Assembly (NCBI GenBank): GCA_046565505.1
Contig: JBKHYJ010000025.1
Span: 1 to 64,000, forward strand
DNA length: 64,000 nt
Reading direction: 5' to 3'
Source: JBKHYJ01 sp046565505
GTDB taxonomy: Bacteria > Acidobacteriota > Blastocatellia > UBA7656
Shown piece by piece: positions 33,903-43,265 of this stretch. Position 1 is the stretch's first letter, and each line of letters starts with the position of its first letter. Below the pieces are notes generated by a model. That model was not told the DNA's origin. It saw nothing but the letters and a program-made list of their open reading frames with translations, and searched no databases. A program made the position numbers and the translations under genes.

Positions 33903-35078
33903 ATGATGAAAGCCAATTGTTGGATTGATAAGAAAACCGTGCGGGTTGAAGAGGTGCCGGACCCTCAAATTCTCAACCAGCGCGACGCCATTGTAAGGAT
34001 TACTTCCACCGCGATATGCGGCTCCGACCTCCACCTTTATAACGGCTTCATCCCGACGATGGAGCCGGGCGACATACTCGGGCACGAGTTCATGGGCGAA
34101 GTCATGGAGGTGGGGCGCGAGGTAAAGAACTTGAAGGTAGGCGACCGCGTGGTCGTGCCCTTCCCCATAGCCTGCGGCAACTGCTGGCACTGTCAGCACC
34201 AGATGTTTTCTCTCTGCGAGAACTCTAACCCGAACGCCTGGATGGCAGAGAAGCTGATGGGGTATTCGCCATCCGGCATCTTCGGCTACTCGCACATGCT
34301 CGGCGGGTACGCGGGGGGCCAGGCCGAATACGCGCGCGTCCCGTTCGCCGATGTGGGGCCTATCAAGATCGAGAACGGATTGTCCGACGATCAGGTGCTA
34401 TTCCTCTCAGACATCTTCCCGACGGGCTACATGGGGGCCGAGATGTGCGACATCGAGCCGGGCGACACCATCGCCGTCTGGGGGTGTGGGCCGGTCGGCC
34501 AGTTCGCCATCAAGAGCGCGTTCCTGCTCGGCGCCGAGCGCGTCATAGCCATAGATCGCTTCCCCTACAGGCTGCGCATGGCGCGCGAGAAGGCGGGGGC
34601 AGAGACGATCAATTATGAAGAGACCAACGTGCTCGAAGCGCTCAAGGAGATGACAGGGGGTCGGGGGCCGGACGGCTGCATCGACGCCGTCGGCATGGAG
34701 GCGCACAAGCCTGGCTTACTCGGCGCTTACGACAGGGCGAAGCAGGCGATGATGTTGGAGACGGACCGGCCGCACGCTCTGCGCGAGGCGATCATGGCAT
34801 GCGGGAACGGGGGGACGGTCTCTGTCATCGGCGTCTACGGCGGGTTCATCGACAAGTTCCCTATGGGTTCTGTCATGAATCGGTCGCTGACGATCAAAAC
34901 GGGTCAGGCGCACGTTCAACGCTACATGCGCCCTCTGCTCGAAAGGATCAAGAACGGGGAGATCGACCCGAGCTTCGTAATCACGCACTACATGAGTCTT
35001 GACGAAGCGCCCGAGGGCTTCTCGATTTTCAACAACAAGCAGGAAGACTGCATGAAGATCGTGCTGAAGCCGCACTAA
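33903..35078 (+). CDS. Zinc-dependent alcohol dehydrogenase (glutathione-independent formaldehyde dehydrogenase-like)
   Basis: 391 residues of the medium-chain dehydrogenase family. Catalytic zinc ligands are C39 and H61/E62 (ICGSD and GHEF). The structural zinc site is C91, C94, C97 and C105. The NAD-binding loop is GCGPVGQ. The long insert containing MLGGYAGGQAEYARVPFADVG and the block after DAVGMEAHKPG are typical of the FDH-like branch. Two ATGs in a row (33903, 33906) are possible starts; GGGGG precedes them. Predicted to oxidise a small alcohol or aldehyde with NAD. A strong hairpin follows at 35157. Confidence 0.88.
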   Translation: MMKANCWIDKKTVRVEEVPDPQILNQRDAIVRITSTAICGSDLHLYNGFIPTMEPGDILGHEFMGEVMEVGREVKNLKVGDRVVVPFPIACGNCWHCQHQMFSLCENSNPNAWMAEKLMGYSPSGIFGYSHMLGGYAGGQAEYARVPFADVGPIKIENGLSDDQVLFLSDIFPTGYMGAEMCDIEPGDTIAVWGCGPVGQFAIKSAFLLGAERVIAIDRFPYRLRMAREKAGAETINYEETNVLEALKEMTGGRGPDGCIDAVGMEAHKPGLLGAYDRAKQAMMLETDRPHALREAIMACGNGGTVSVIGVYGGFIDKFPMGSVMNRSLTIKTGQAHVQRYMRPLLERIKNGEIDPSFVITHYMSLDEAPEGFSIFNNKQEDCMKIVLKPH

Positions 35079-35156
35079 AGGCCGCACCCGACTCTTGCCC
35101 ACGGTCAGACTCATAAAGGCGAATTGAGCATTTCGATTCCGCGGGCGAGTTCTTTC

Positions 35157-35188
35157 CCGGCGACCCGTGAGTTTGCACGGGTCGCCGG
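35157..35188 (+). terminator. Perfect 13-bp hairpin between convergent genes
   Basis: CCGGCGACCCGTG (35157-35169), loop AGTTTG, and the perfect complement CACGGGTCGCCGG (35176-35188). It lies 78 bp after the alcohol dehydrogenase and 131 bp after the end of the minus-strand YVTN gene, so it could terminate both transcripts. No U-run on either side. Confidence 0.55.
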
Positions 35189-35319
35189 TGCATCCAACAG
35201 TCTGCACGTGGAGCGGCGACCGCCGCTCGTTTCCGTCGATGCCCGGAAGGGCCCTTCGCCCGCGCAAGCACGGACACAGAGTCGGCGTTTGCGCGGGTCT
35301 CTTATTCTTCAGTCATCCT

Positions 35320-36495
35320 TCAGCGGCTACCGCCCGAGTGACTCTCGACGTAGTTGACGCATTGGCCCTGATTGCGGAATGGGCCCGCGGGCGGGCCGAA
35401 CCTCCTATAGCCGTCATTCTTGCAATCATCTTTGCTGGTCGGAACCGGCGCGGCCGGCGCGAATGCTATCCCGGTGGGGCAAGTGATGCCATCGGTGATA
35501 GGCGCGATGACGGTGTTTGTGGCCGTTTCAACGATAGGGATCTTTCCTGTCGCGCCCGTCACATAAGCGCGCGTGCCATCAGGTGTGATTGCCACCCCGG
35601 AGAGCAGGCAGCAAGAGGGGACGGTTATTGCAGTAATAGTGTTGGTGGCCGTGTCGATGATGGCCATGTTGTTATTGCCGAACAAAAATGGGCCGGCATG
35701 CGTGACATAAGCGCGGGAGCCATCAGGCGTGATCGCCACTGAGTAGGAATCGTTGCCGACGTTCAACCGCGCTATTATGGCGTTAGTGGCCGTGTCAACG
35801 ACCGTAACGAAGTTGCTCTCCATTTTCGCGACGTAAAGGCGGGTCCCATCGGGTGTGACCGCAACGGCGGAAGGTTGACCACCAGTCTGGATAGTAGCGA
35901 CCACGAGGTTTGACGCCGTGTCAATCACGGACACAGAGAAACCTCGTCGGTTCGCCACATAAACCCGAGCGCCGTCAGGTGAGATCGCTACCGTGACGGT
36001 TGTGAATGTGACCCAGTCGAATAAGCCGCCGAGATGGATGGTAGCGACCACGAGGTTTGACGCCGTGTCGATTACAGACACGGTGCTGTTGCCGGGATTC
36101 GAGACGTAAGCGCGGGTCCCATCGGGCGTGACCGCTACTCCGCCGGGCAGGATGCCGGTCGGGATGGTAGCGATAACGAGGTTTGACGCCGTGTCGATGA
36201 CCGAGACGGTGTTGCTCTGCGGGTGTGTGACATAAGCGCGGGTGCCGTCGGGCGTGGTCGCTATTGCGAACGGCCCGGCGGCGACGGGAATAGTGGTGAT
36301 AAGGGTGTTCGTGGCCGTGTCGATGACGGCGACTGTGTTATTGCATCGCTCCGTGATGTAGGCGCGGGCCTGTGCCTGTGCTGTGTTCGCGCCTCCACTC
36401 AGGCCATAGAAGATCACAAGCAACAGCCACGTCACGGTCATAGCCAACCCTCTCGGGCGTAGCTCGGAGTGCTTTGGGAGCAAGATGTGTTTCAT
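35320..36495 (-). CDS. Secreted YVTN-type beta-propeller protein
   Basis: 391 residues. An N-terminal signal peptide (hydrophobic 19-36, ending near TAQAQA) is followed by seven to eight YVTN/NHL-type repeats of about 42 residues, each close to 'RAYVxN...NTVSVIDTASNLVVATI...G..P.GVAVTPDGT'. The repeats are very regular at the DNA level too. The C-terminus has a short Cys-containing tail (SKDDCKNDG and NQGQCVNYVES) probably forming a disulfide. RBS AAAGGAT fits the start. Such propellers are usually secreted scaffolds; no enzymatic residues are visible. Confidence 0.85.
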   Translation of the reverse strand: MKHILLPKHSELRPRGLAMTVTWLLLVIFYGLSGGANTAQAQARAYITERCNNTVAVIDTATNTLITTIPVAAGPFAIATTPDGTRAYVTHPQSNTVSVIDTASNLVIATIPTGILPGGVAVTPDGTRAYVSNPGNSTVSVIDTASNLVVATIHLGGLFDWVTFTTVTVAISPDGARVYVANRRGFSVSVIDTASNLVVATIQTGGQPSAVAVTPDGTRLYVAKMESNFVTVVDTATNAIIARLNVGNDSYSVAITPDGSRAYVTHAGPFLFGNNNMAIIDTATNTITAITVPSCCLLSGVAITPDGTRAYVTGATGKIPIVETATNTVIAPITDGITCPTGIAFAPAAPVPTSKDDCKNDGYRRFGPPAGPFRNQGQCVNYVESHSGGSR

Positions 36496-36934
36496 TTTTA
36501 AATCCTTTCGTGTCAGTGTCGCCCTGATGTTACCTGGTGTGCGGTCGTAGTCGATAGCCTTGTCGCGAGAATCTGTGGCGAGGGCAGGTCCTGCGACTCA
36601 GCCAAAGAACAGAAATGAAAAGCGTCGGTAAAGGTTATAACCTGCTGCCGATGAGCGATACCAGATGAGATGTGGGACAGCAGGCCAGTCGATTGACGTG
36701 ACCAGTATCAGGTTATCGACTTGCATTGTCAATCAAAAAGTTGGCGGGGTAAACATAAGCTACCTTACAGAATCGCGCTTAATAACTGGAACAGAACTGC
36801 GCCGATTCGGGCGCTCAGGGGCGGAGGTCGGGAGGCGTGGCGATTTTAGATGAGAGTCGAAGTGTAAAGCACCCGGAGGGCGACACTTTATAAATTACCT
36901 GGCCTTAAATTAGGGGCAATGACTGTTAACGGAA
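36496..36934. other. 439-bp gap
   Basis: Separates the YVTN gene from the end of the binding-protein/cytochrome gene; both are on the minus strand, so it should contain the YVTN promoter. No gene, repeat or clear hairpin seen. Confidence 0.4.
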
Positions 36935-38557
36935 TCATTGATTATTGGAATTCGGCACGACCCTGTCGCTCACAGGGACGTACCGCTTTCCGGACAGGTC
37001 TACCTTGACAATGTAGGAGCCATTCGCGCCGATCCTGCGGTTAGGCCCGAACGTCACAGGGGCAATGACGCCGGTCGCGTAATTTCGCATCTGCTCAAGC
37101 GCCTTGATGATTTCGACCCGATTGAGTTGCTTGCTGCTGGATTTCGCGGCCTCAACAAATATCTTGGCCGCCGCATAAGCGACGGCTTGAAACCCCGTGT
37201 TTCGAGGCGCCACCCCAGACCGCTGCATCACCGAAATGAATTCGGCAAAGTCGTCGCGGTCAGGCAGCGAAGCCGGGTATGATAAATAGGTCCTCGCGGC
37301 GACGGAAGGCGGCAGGTTGAGCGCGCCTCGGCCTACCATTACCACCGACCCGAGCAGCCCCGCCTCAAGCTTCGCGCGTTCCATCTCCGCGGCGAACGCC
37401 GTGAGTTCGTCGCCGCTCCCGAAGAAGAATACGTGGTCGGGCTTCTTATCGGCGAGCGCCTTGACCACGGGGCCGGGCGACAGGTGGCCCGAGTTATAAA
37501 TATGCTCGGCCACTACCTCCATAGATTGAATCTTCGCCTCCGCCTTCACCCCCGACAGAGCGTCCAGCGCGAGGTCATTGTTCGCGTAGACTATCGCGAT
37601 GCGCGCGGCGGGCCGCCCCTCGCGTCTGCCCGCGCCGATGAAGTCCACAAGCGACCGCGATTGATCGGCGAAGCCCGGCAGCAGGTAAAACACGTATGGG
37701 TTGGGGACGGCGGACATGCGCGGCGATAGAGTCACGGGCCCTACGAGCGGCACTTCTCGCCCTTTCAAGAACTCGTTGGTGGCGTCGCTGCCGGCGGGCT
37801 CAAAGCTGCCGACCAGCGCGAACACCCCGCTCTGCTCGACGAGTCTCTTCGTCGCTTCGGCGGTCCCGGCCGCGTCGCCGCGGGAGTCTGCGACGATAAG
37901 CTCGAACTTCCGGCCGTAGATGCCGCCCTGCCCGTTCACCTCCTTGAAATAGGCTTCCAGAGCCTGCTTCACGTCTTGTCCTATATTCGCGAGCGGGCCC
38001 GTCATCGGCAGCGCCGCGCCTATTTTGATCGTGCTCTCGTCCACGCCGGAGTCGGTGTCGGAGGACTCCCCGACCCTTTTGATGTAGGCTATGAGGTCGG
38101 CCATCTGGCCGCCTGTCATTTTATATCGGGGCATCCCGGGGTGAAGCCTGCGGCCATTCGGGTCAGTGCCCGACGTGATCGCGCGGGCCAGAGTCGTCTC
38201 GTTGTAAGGGGGCCGGTCCTGGCGTGTCAGGGCTGACTGGCGCGGAGAGCTGAGCGCCCCCCAGGTGATCTGCGGCGGCTGAAGCCCCCCTTCGCTTGAG
38301 CCTCCCCCTTTTAGCCCGTGACAGTTCGCGCAAGGGAATGCAGTGGCCGAAAGCTCAAGGTCTCCGGTGCCGAGTAGGGCTTTGATCTCGCCGCCCTCGC
38401 CTTCGCCTTTGACGTAAATCTGCTTGCCCCTCTTTTCCTGCGGCGACAGCTCGCGCACAGCCTGCGCACCGACGCCCGCCCCCGACTGCGACCATGCCAT
38501 GACGGCGAACGCCACCAGGGCGAGCGCTAATTTGATCCTGCCGCCGCGATAATTCAT
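36935..38557 (-). CDS. Cytochrome c domain fused to a branched-chain-amino-acid-type periplasmic binding protein
   Basis: 540 residues from the ATG at 38557, which overlaps the stop of the SCO gene by one base; the frame runs on to 38632. A signal peptide (about 9-31) is followed by a mono-haem cytochrome c domain (about 35-165) with CANCH and a distal PGMPRYKMTGGQMADLIAYIK, where Met is the likely sixth ligand. Residues about 175-535 form a Peripla_BP_6 domain beginning IKIGAALPMTGPLANIGQ. The fusion would let a haem sit next to a ligand-binding cleft in the periplasm. Part of an overlapping three-gene operon with the tandem SCO and beta-propeller proteins. Substrate unknown. Confidence 0.85.
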   Translation of the reverse strand: MNYRGGRIKLALALVAFAVMAWSQSGAGVGAQAVRELSPQEKRGKQIYVKGEGEGGEIKALLGTGDLELSATAFPCANCHGLKGGGSSEGGLQPPQITWGALSSPRQSALTRQDRPPYNETTLARAITSGTDPNGRRLHPGMPRYKMTGGQMADLIAYIKRVGESSDTDSGVDESTIKIGAALPMTGPLANIGQDVKQALEAYFKEVNGQGGIYGRKFELIVADSRGDAAGTAEATKRLVEQSGVFALVGSFEPAGSDATNEFLKGREVPLVGPVTLSPRMSAVPNPYVFYLLPGFADQSRSLVDFIGAGRREGRPAARIAIVYANNDLALDALSGVKAEAKIQSMEVVAEHIYNSGHLSPGPVVKALADKKPDHVFFFGSGDELTAFAAEMERAKLEAGLLGSVVMVGRGALNLPPSVAARTYLSYPASLPDRDDFAEFISVMQRSGVAPRNTGFQAVAYAAAKIFVEAAKSSSKQLNRVEIIKALEQMRNYATGVIAPVTFGPNRRIGANGSYIVKVDLSGKRYVPVSDRVVPNSNNQ

Positions 38558-39990
38558 TACTTCGATTGGCCCAGCTTGATTACCATATCCGCGATCTCGG
38601 ACGGCCTCGTCATGGCGAAGACCTTCACCCACTCTCCGGTCTCGACGTTGCCGATGATTAACAGGCTCGTGTGATCGTTCTTATCCTTGACGAATCCGCC
38701 GACCTTGCGCAGCACCAGGTCAACGTCCTCTTTCTTGCCCGTCAGGAAGTACCAGCCGCGCTTCACTTTGTAATTGTCGGCGTATTTCTTGAGCGCCTCC
38801 GGGGTGTCTACTGTGGGGTCAACGGTGATCGAGATCATGTTGACGCTCGTGCCGACGCGGTCGCCCAGGTAATCTTGAACCTTTAACAGGTTTGAAGTCA
38901 TGGCGGGGCACACGCCCTGGCAGGTGGTGAACATGAAATTGATGAGGACTATCTTGCCTTTGAGCAAGTCGTCGAAGAAGCGGACCGGCTTATTCTCCTG
39001 TGTCAGCAGTGACGTGTTCGGGAAATACGACGCGGCCGTTTCGGCGGGCGTCTTTGCCTTGTTCGCCTCCGCGGCCGGCTGTGACGCGCCCTTGCCGCCG
39101 GCTTCAACGCCCACGCGCTTCTCGACCTGCCTCTCCCCGGCTGCCACGCCGGGCACGGGGACCTGGGCGGCGTCGGCCGTATTCGCCGACTTGGTCGTCG
39201 CGTCCGTGATTACTTTTACGAGCGTCCCGACCGGCGCGAGCCCGTAGGTCCGCGTCCAATAACCTGCTCCCTCGTTGCCGACCAGCACCATCGGCGAGTG
39301 GTCATTCTTGTTCCCCACGCTCGCGCCGAGCGACTTCAACAGCAGATCGACCTCTTGTTTATCGCCCGTGATAAAAGTCCACCCCGGCCCGGCGTTGAAC
39401 TTCGCCGAATAAGCCTTCAGCCTCTCGGGAACGTCCGTCGTGGGGTCAACGCTGATCGAGATCAATTGCACGTCGCCCACTTTGCGCTCGCCCAGTTCTT
39501 GCTGGAGCTTCCTGAACGTCGCGGTCAGCGGCGGGCAGATCGTCGTGCAGGTGGTGAAGATGAAATTGATGGCTACGGTCTTCCCCTTCACAAGGTCGCT
39601 GTAGAAGCGCAGCTTCTTCCCGTCTTGATCGTAAACGACGGTGTCAGGTATATGCGAGGGCTTGGCGGAGTCGCCCGCGGCGTTCGTCTCTGAGGATGGC
39701 TCGGCTGCCGCGCCTGCCGCGTCGGTCACCTTCTTCAAGAGCATCCCGCACTTGGGGCACTTGCCGGGCTTTGAAGATCTGACTTCCGGGTCCATCTCGC
39801 AGAAATATGTGGCGTTGGCGCGCGTAGCCTTCGTACCTCTTTGCGCGCCCTGTGCAGGCATAGCGAGCGGCAAAAGGCAGAACACAATGAGCAGTAGCCT
39901 GCACACGCCTGATGCCGGGTGATTAAAATTGACGCTTCCCTTCCTCATCCCCTGTTCTTCCTTTCGCCGCTTGACGATGCGACTGTTCAT
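38557..39990 (-). CDS. Tandem SCO1/SenC protein with an N-terminal heavy-metal-binding ribbon
   Basis: 477 residues. After a signal peptide (about 27-48) comes a short metal-binding ribbon: YFCEMDPEVRSSKPGKCPKC, then GM. Two complete SCO/thioredoxin-fold domains follow, one with CTTIC (about 148-152) and one with CQGVC (about 365-369). Each has the conserved His in its DHSP/DHTS region (NKNDHSPMVLVG and DKNDHTSLLIIG). SCO proteins bind copper through CxxxC plus His and deliver it to cupredoxin-type sites. Two in one chain is uncommon. The start ATG overlaps the upstream stop (ATGA); a second start at 39948 is possible. It shares an operon with the propeller and cytochrome-binding-protein genes, suggesting copper or redox maturation. 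Confidence 0.88.
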   Translation of the reverse strand: MNSRIVKRRKEEQGMRKGSVNFNHPASGVCRLLLIVFCLLPLAMPAQGAQRGTKATRANATYFCEMDPEVRSSKPGKCPKCGMLLKKVTDAAGAAAEPSSETNAAGDSAKPSHIPDTVVYDQDGKKLRFYSDLVKGKTVAINFIFTTCTTICPPLTATFRKLQQELGERKVGDVQLISISVDPTTDVPERLKAYSAKFNAGPGWTFITGDKQEVDLLLKSLGASVGNKNDHSPMVLVGNEGAGYWTRTYGLAPVGTLVKVITDATTKSANTADAAQVPVPGVAAGERQVEKRVGVEAGGKGASQPAAEANKAKTPAETAASYFPNTSLLTQENKPVRFFDDLLKGKIVLINFMFTTCQGVCPAMTSNLLKVQDYLGDRVGTSVNMISITVDPTVDTPEALKKYADNYKVKRGWYFLTGKKEDVDLVLRKVGGFVKDKNDHTSLLIIGNVETGEWVKVFAMTRPSEIADMVIKLGQSK

Positions 39991-42032
39991 TTCTTGACTC
40001 CTTCCGGGCCCTTCGCCTGCCCGACCTGCGACTCATCCATGACCGGGACCGGGGTGAAGGGCTGATCGGCGAACCTCAGGCCGCGGGATTGAATCTGGGT
40101 CATCACTCTGAAGAGTCCGACGTGCGGGAATGTTTCCGTCACTTCATACACGCCGTCGCCTACCTCTTTCGCCATCACCCGCCGCTGCCATATTCCGGGC
40201 GGCTCGAAGATCAATACCATAACGTCCTTCAGGCCGGCTAGCGGGCGCTTCGTGATCGAATCGCTGATCTTGAACCGCAGCGTCGCGGCCTCGGCCGGCT
40301 TATACCGATTCCCATTGAACATAGGCTCGACCAGGGTTGACGCGCTGGCCTGGACTTTTTCGCCGTACGGGGAGTCCGCCACCTTCACCTCGAAGCAGTT
40401 GGTGATTCGCGGCTGGTCCAGGAGAAACGGCAAATCAAAGGTGCCTGCTTTCTTGAGTTTTACCGACGACGTGTAGACGCCGGGGGCCGTCTCCGTAAGG
40501 CTGCGGTCTATCAGCATCAACGCATGTGGGCGGCGCTTGTAATTCTCGAACGTGCCCATAGGGACCATCATCCCTTCCACGTAGTAATAGATCATCTGGT
40601 CGGGCAAGTTGGCTATCATGACAGAGTTGCCTTCCGGCGTCGGCTGTATCATGTCGGCCACGCCGATGTCTTTAGGCAGAGTGTTCGCGGCGAGCCGGCC
40701 CGCTTGAATGTCTACGGGCGAGAACTTGCCTTTCTTTACCTCGCTCATCTCGATCAACGAAAACTTCTCTGACTCCGTGCCTCTGACGTAAGCGTACAGC
40801 CTGGTGAAAGTCACCTGGTCAGGCCCTTTCACGACGGGGCTCGCCGCCAACACCTGATTGGTCGAGGCGTCTATGACGGTGACGGTGCTTTCGATCTGAT
40901 TGACCGCGAACCCATAGCGGCCGGACGGGTCAAACCTGAACGCGACCACCCCGCGCTTGATGGGTATCGTCTTCACGCCCTGCTGCTTGGCGGGGTCGAT
41001 GACCGTTATAGCCTCGCCATTTATCGCAACGGCATAAACCGAGTCGCTCGCCGAGCTGTAGGCGATGGCGACGGGCGTCTTCCCGACGCTGATGTCGCTG
41101 ACCTTTGAAAGCGTCCTGGTGTCGATCGCCGTCACGGTATCGGCCCCGCTGTTGGTCACGTACGCGAAGCGGCTATCGGACGTGAAGGCGATGTTATGGA
41201 GTCCCGCCCCCGCCGCGATTGAGGCGGCGAGCTTGTTCGTGGCCGCGTCGATGACGGCGACCTTCGGCGAATTATCGAGCCCGACCCAAATATAGCGCCC
41301 ATCGGGCTGTAGTGCAATTCGCGTCGGCCTGGTCTTTTCGCCTGTATCCACGGTGGCTACGAGCTTGCGCGTGATGGCGTTGACGACCGCGACCGCAGAC
41401 TGGTCGGGCATGGTCACGTAAAGGAATTCCTTGTTCTTTGAAAGCGTCCAGTCCACGCCTAGTCCCGGCAGCGTCACTATGCTTTCGAGCTTGGTGATGT
41501 TGAACGATATTTGCGGGTTGATGAATGTGATCGTGTTATCGTGATTGAGCGTCAGCATCAGATAGCTATTAAGGTCCGTGTCGGCGCGCGCGCTAAGCGA
41601 GCCGCTCACGAACGTGCGTATCTTATCTTTGCATTCCGCCTCGTTGGGCGAGTGATCCCCCAGGCGAGAGCTGAGCCAGGCGTTCGGATGCAACCCGGTG
41701 ATGGGTTGTCCCGTGCGCTTGTCGGTCAGGCGAAATGAAACCTGCGCGTCGGCCCCCGCGGCAAGGCCGAGGTCCTTAGCGCCGTCGCCCTGGATCGCTT
41801 TCATGGAGAACTCGACCTGTATGCCTTCCTTCTCGTATTGCTGCGAGAGCGACGAGGGGGCCTTCGGCGCGGGCGCGGAGGATTTGACGTTATAGAAGGG
41901 CTGGTCCTTTTTGTCCTTGCCCGCGTCCGTCTGCGCGCTCGCCGTCGCCGCCGCGACCAGGAGCGCAACCAGTGTTTGCGAGACTACTAAACGTATAAAG
42001 GCGATTGATCTGATCATCTTTTCTTTTCGCAT
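39987..42032 (-). CDS. Exported beta-propeller protein with C-terminal Ig-like domains
   Basis: 681 residues. The signal peptide ends near ATASAQ. An N-terminal domain of about 150 residues (FSMKAIQ and VSFRLTDKRTGQPITGLHPNAW) and a C-terminal pair (TETAPGVYTSSVKLKKAGTF, then LRFKISDSITKRPLAGLKDV) resemble FixH/YtkA-like beta-sandwiches seen near copper proteins. The middle is a seven-bladed YVTN propeller (about 190-440). It is first in an operon with the tandem SCO (4-bp overlap) and the cytochrome fusion. It may be the periplasmic copper-related partner; no catalytic motif is visible. Starts at 42032 or 42017 are equally possible. Confidence 0.8.
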   Translation of the reverse strand: MRKEKMIRSIAFIRLVVSQTLVALLVAAATASAQTDAGKDKKDQPFYNVKSSAPAPKAPSSLSQQYEKEGIQVEFSMKAIQGDGAKDLGLAAGADAQVSFRLTDKRTGQPITGLHPNAWLSSRLGDHSPNEAECKDKIRTFVSGSLSARADTDLNSYLMLTLNHDNTITFINPQISFNITKLESIVTLPGLGVDWTLSKNKEFLYVTMPDQSAVAVVNAITRKLVATVDTGEKTRPTRIALQPDGRYIWVGLDNSPKVAVIDAATNKLAASIAAGAGLHNIAFTSDSRFAYVTNSGADTVTAIDTRTLSKVSDISVGKTPVAIAYSSASDSVYAVAINGEAITVIDPAKQQGVKTIPIKRGVVAFRFDPSGRYGFAVNQIESTVTVIDASTNQVLAASPVVKGPDQVTFTRLYAYVRGTESEKFSLIEMSEVKKGKFSPVDIQAGRLAANTLPKDIGVADMIQPTPEGNSVMIANLPDQMIYYYVEGMMVPMGTFENYKRRPHALMLIDRSLTETAPGVYTSSVKLKKAGTFDLPFLLDQPRITNCFEVKVADSPYGEKVQASASTLVEPMFNGNRYKPAEAATLRFKISDSITKRPLAGLKDVMVLIFEPPGIWQRRVMAKEVGDGVYEVTETFPHVGLFRVMTQIQSRGLRFADQPFTPVPVMDESQVGQAKGPEGVKK

Positions 42033-42594
42033 TTCATGCTCTCATTCGCGGGGGGCTTTCCCTTGGCCCAGGTAGGCCCCCCGCATATATGCCTCCGGTA
42101 ACAAGTCGTCGAAGGCATAAGCCGTGCGCCCGCGCTTTGAACAGATTTGCCTGCTTACAACGGCGGGCGTGAATATTCCGAATGAACTGTCGCTTTGCCA
42201 TCCCGGGCTGAAAGCTTCTCATGCGTACTCGTCTTTTTCAGACTCATGGCCGTACCGAGAAACTCACAGCGGTCCAATTCCGTGTCGCGTGGGTGCCGCC
42301 CGCGCTACGAAAGGCATTCGTTAGTGATCTATGGAATCGGCTCCGGGAGCCACTTTCAAGGTCTTGACGCGGCCTTAGAGCACTAACGGGTGTGGAAAGC
42401 ATTTGCTGAAATAAGAAGCTTTTTAAGTGGGGGCGGCGTAAGGCGCTGCCTCGCGCCGCCCCGAGCTATCTGCCACTGGCGATCAGCTCATCATTGAACA
42501 GCCGGCGGTTATGACTATGAGCTTGCGGCTGCGCAATGTTATGAAAAATAAATCTCGCAGGTTTCGCCTATCAGCCGGCCGGGCGTCAGGCCGG
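42033..42594. other. 562-bp gap with a hairpin at 42430-42462
   Basis: No gene recognised. Contains a GC-rich hairpin (next entry). It should include the promoter for the minus-strand propeller operon that starts at 42032. Confidence 0.4.
42430..42462 (-). terminator. Hairpin downstream of the 98-aa gene
   Basis: GGGGCGGCG (42430-42438) pairs with CGCCGCCCC (42454-42462) around a 15-nt loop, 133 bp beyond the end of the minus-strand 98-aa gene. On the minus strand it is followed by ACTTAAAAAGC, with no U-run. Possible factor-independent terminator, low certainty. Confidence 0.35.
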
Positions 42595-42891
42595 TTAGTT
42601 CTGAGGCGTCCGGTCAGCAAAGTGAGACTCGCAGTAGCTCTGCACCGCGATGGCGTCAGTGGACGTGTTGTCGGTGCCCTGGAACTCGCCGGCGAACCTA
42701 TCGTTCGGATTTGTGTAGTAGTCACAAACCGTCACAGAGCCTTTCTTGGTCGTCTTGACGCTCGCTTGAATCGTCCCGACCCTGCCGTCGGGATATGCTA
42801 CGTCCGTGAAAGTGTACTTGAAGACGTTAGCGGCAATGGCCGAGCCAAGGAGGAACATTCCCAAAATACCTGTTGCTAAGATGCGTTTCAT
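42595..42891 (-). CDS. Small exported protein, twin A (two cysteines)
   Basis: 98 residues. A classical signal peptide ends at AIA/AN (about residue 20), leaving a mature protein of about 78 residues with beta-strand character. It is a tandem paralogue of the next gene: the two share YPDGR, SVKTTK, GEFQGTDNTSTDA and the C-terminus HFADRTPQN. This copy has C56 and C87, which could form a disulfide; both positions are non-Cys in the twin. Function unknown. RBS AAAGGAG precedes the start. Confidence 0.85.
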   Translation of the reverse strand: MKRILATGILGMFLLGSAIAANVFKYTFTDVAYPDGRVGTIQASVKTTKKGSVTVCDYYTNPNDRFAGEFQGTDNTSTDAIAVQSYCESHFADRTPQN

Positions 42892-42965
42892 TTAAGTATC
42901 TCCTTTTAACCCAATGACGCGGCGAGTGAGCTTCTGTCTTCCCGCCCGGTCGAGACAAATATCAA

Positions 42966-43265
42966 CTAGTTTTGAGGAGTGCGATCAGCAAAGTGTAACA
43001 GAGCATAATCTCTTACTACGGCCGCATCTGTAGACGTGTTATCCGTGCCCTGGAATTCGCCCAGAAATTTATCGTTGGGGCTGCTGTAGAAATCGACGAC
43101 CGTGACGCTGCCGCTCTTAGTCGTCTTGACCGACGCCGTTATAGTTCCTGTCCTGCCATCGGGATACGTCACCTCTGGGAAGGTGAACTTGAACACATTG
43201 GCCGCGAGAGCCGAGCCGAGAAGAACCAAACCTAAAACTAACGTCGCAACTAAGCGTTTCATCAT
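42966..43265 (-). CDS. Small exported protein, twin B (no cysteines)
   Basis: 99 residues with a signal peptide ending near ALA/AN, 74 bp upstream of its paralogue. It shares the same mature fold signature (TYPDGR, SVKTTKSG, SSPNDKFLGEFQGTDN, HFADRTPQN). The two Cys positions of twin A are Val and Ala here. Start may be 43265 or 43262 (two ATGs). AAAAGGAG precedes the start. Product unknown; the pair may be differently stabilised versions of one envelope protein. Confidence 0.85.
   Translation of the reverse strand: MMKRLVATLVLGLVLLGSALAANVFKFTFPEVTYPDGRTGTITASVKTTKSGSVTVVDFYSSPNDKFLGEFQGTDNTSTDAAVVRDYALLHFADRTPQN

Noticed and set aside
35500..36400. Regularly spaced DNA repeats considered as a CRISPR array
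   Set aside because: Spacing of about 126 bp and translation show they are YVTN beta-propeller blades inside a coding sequence.
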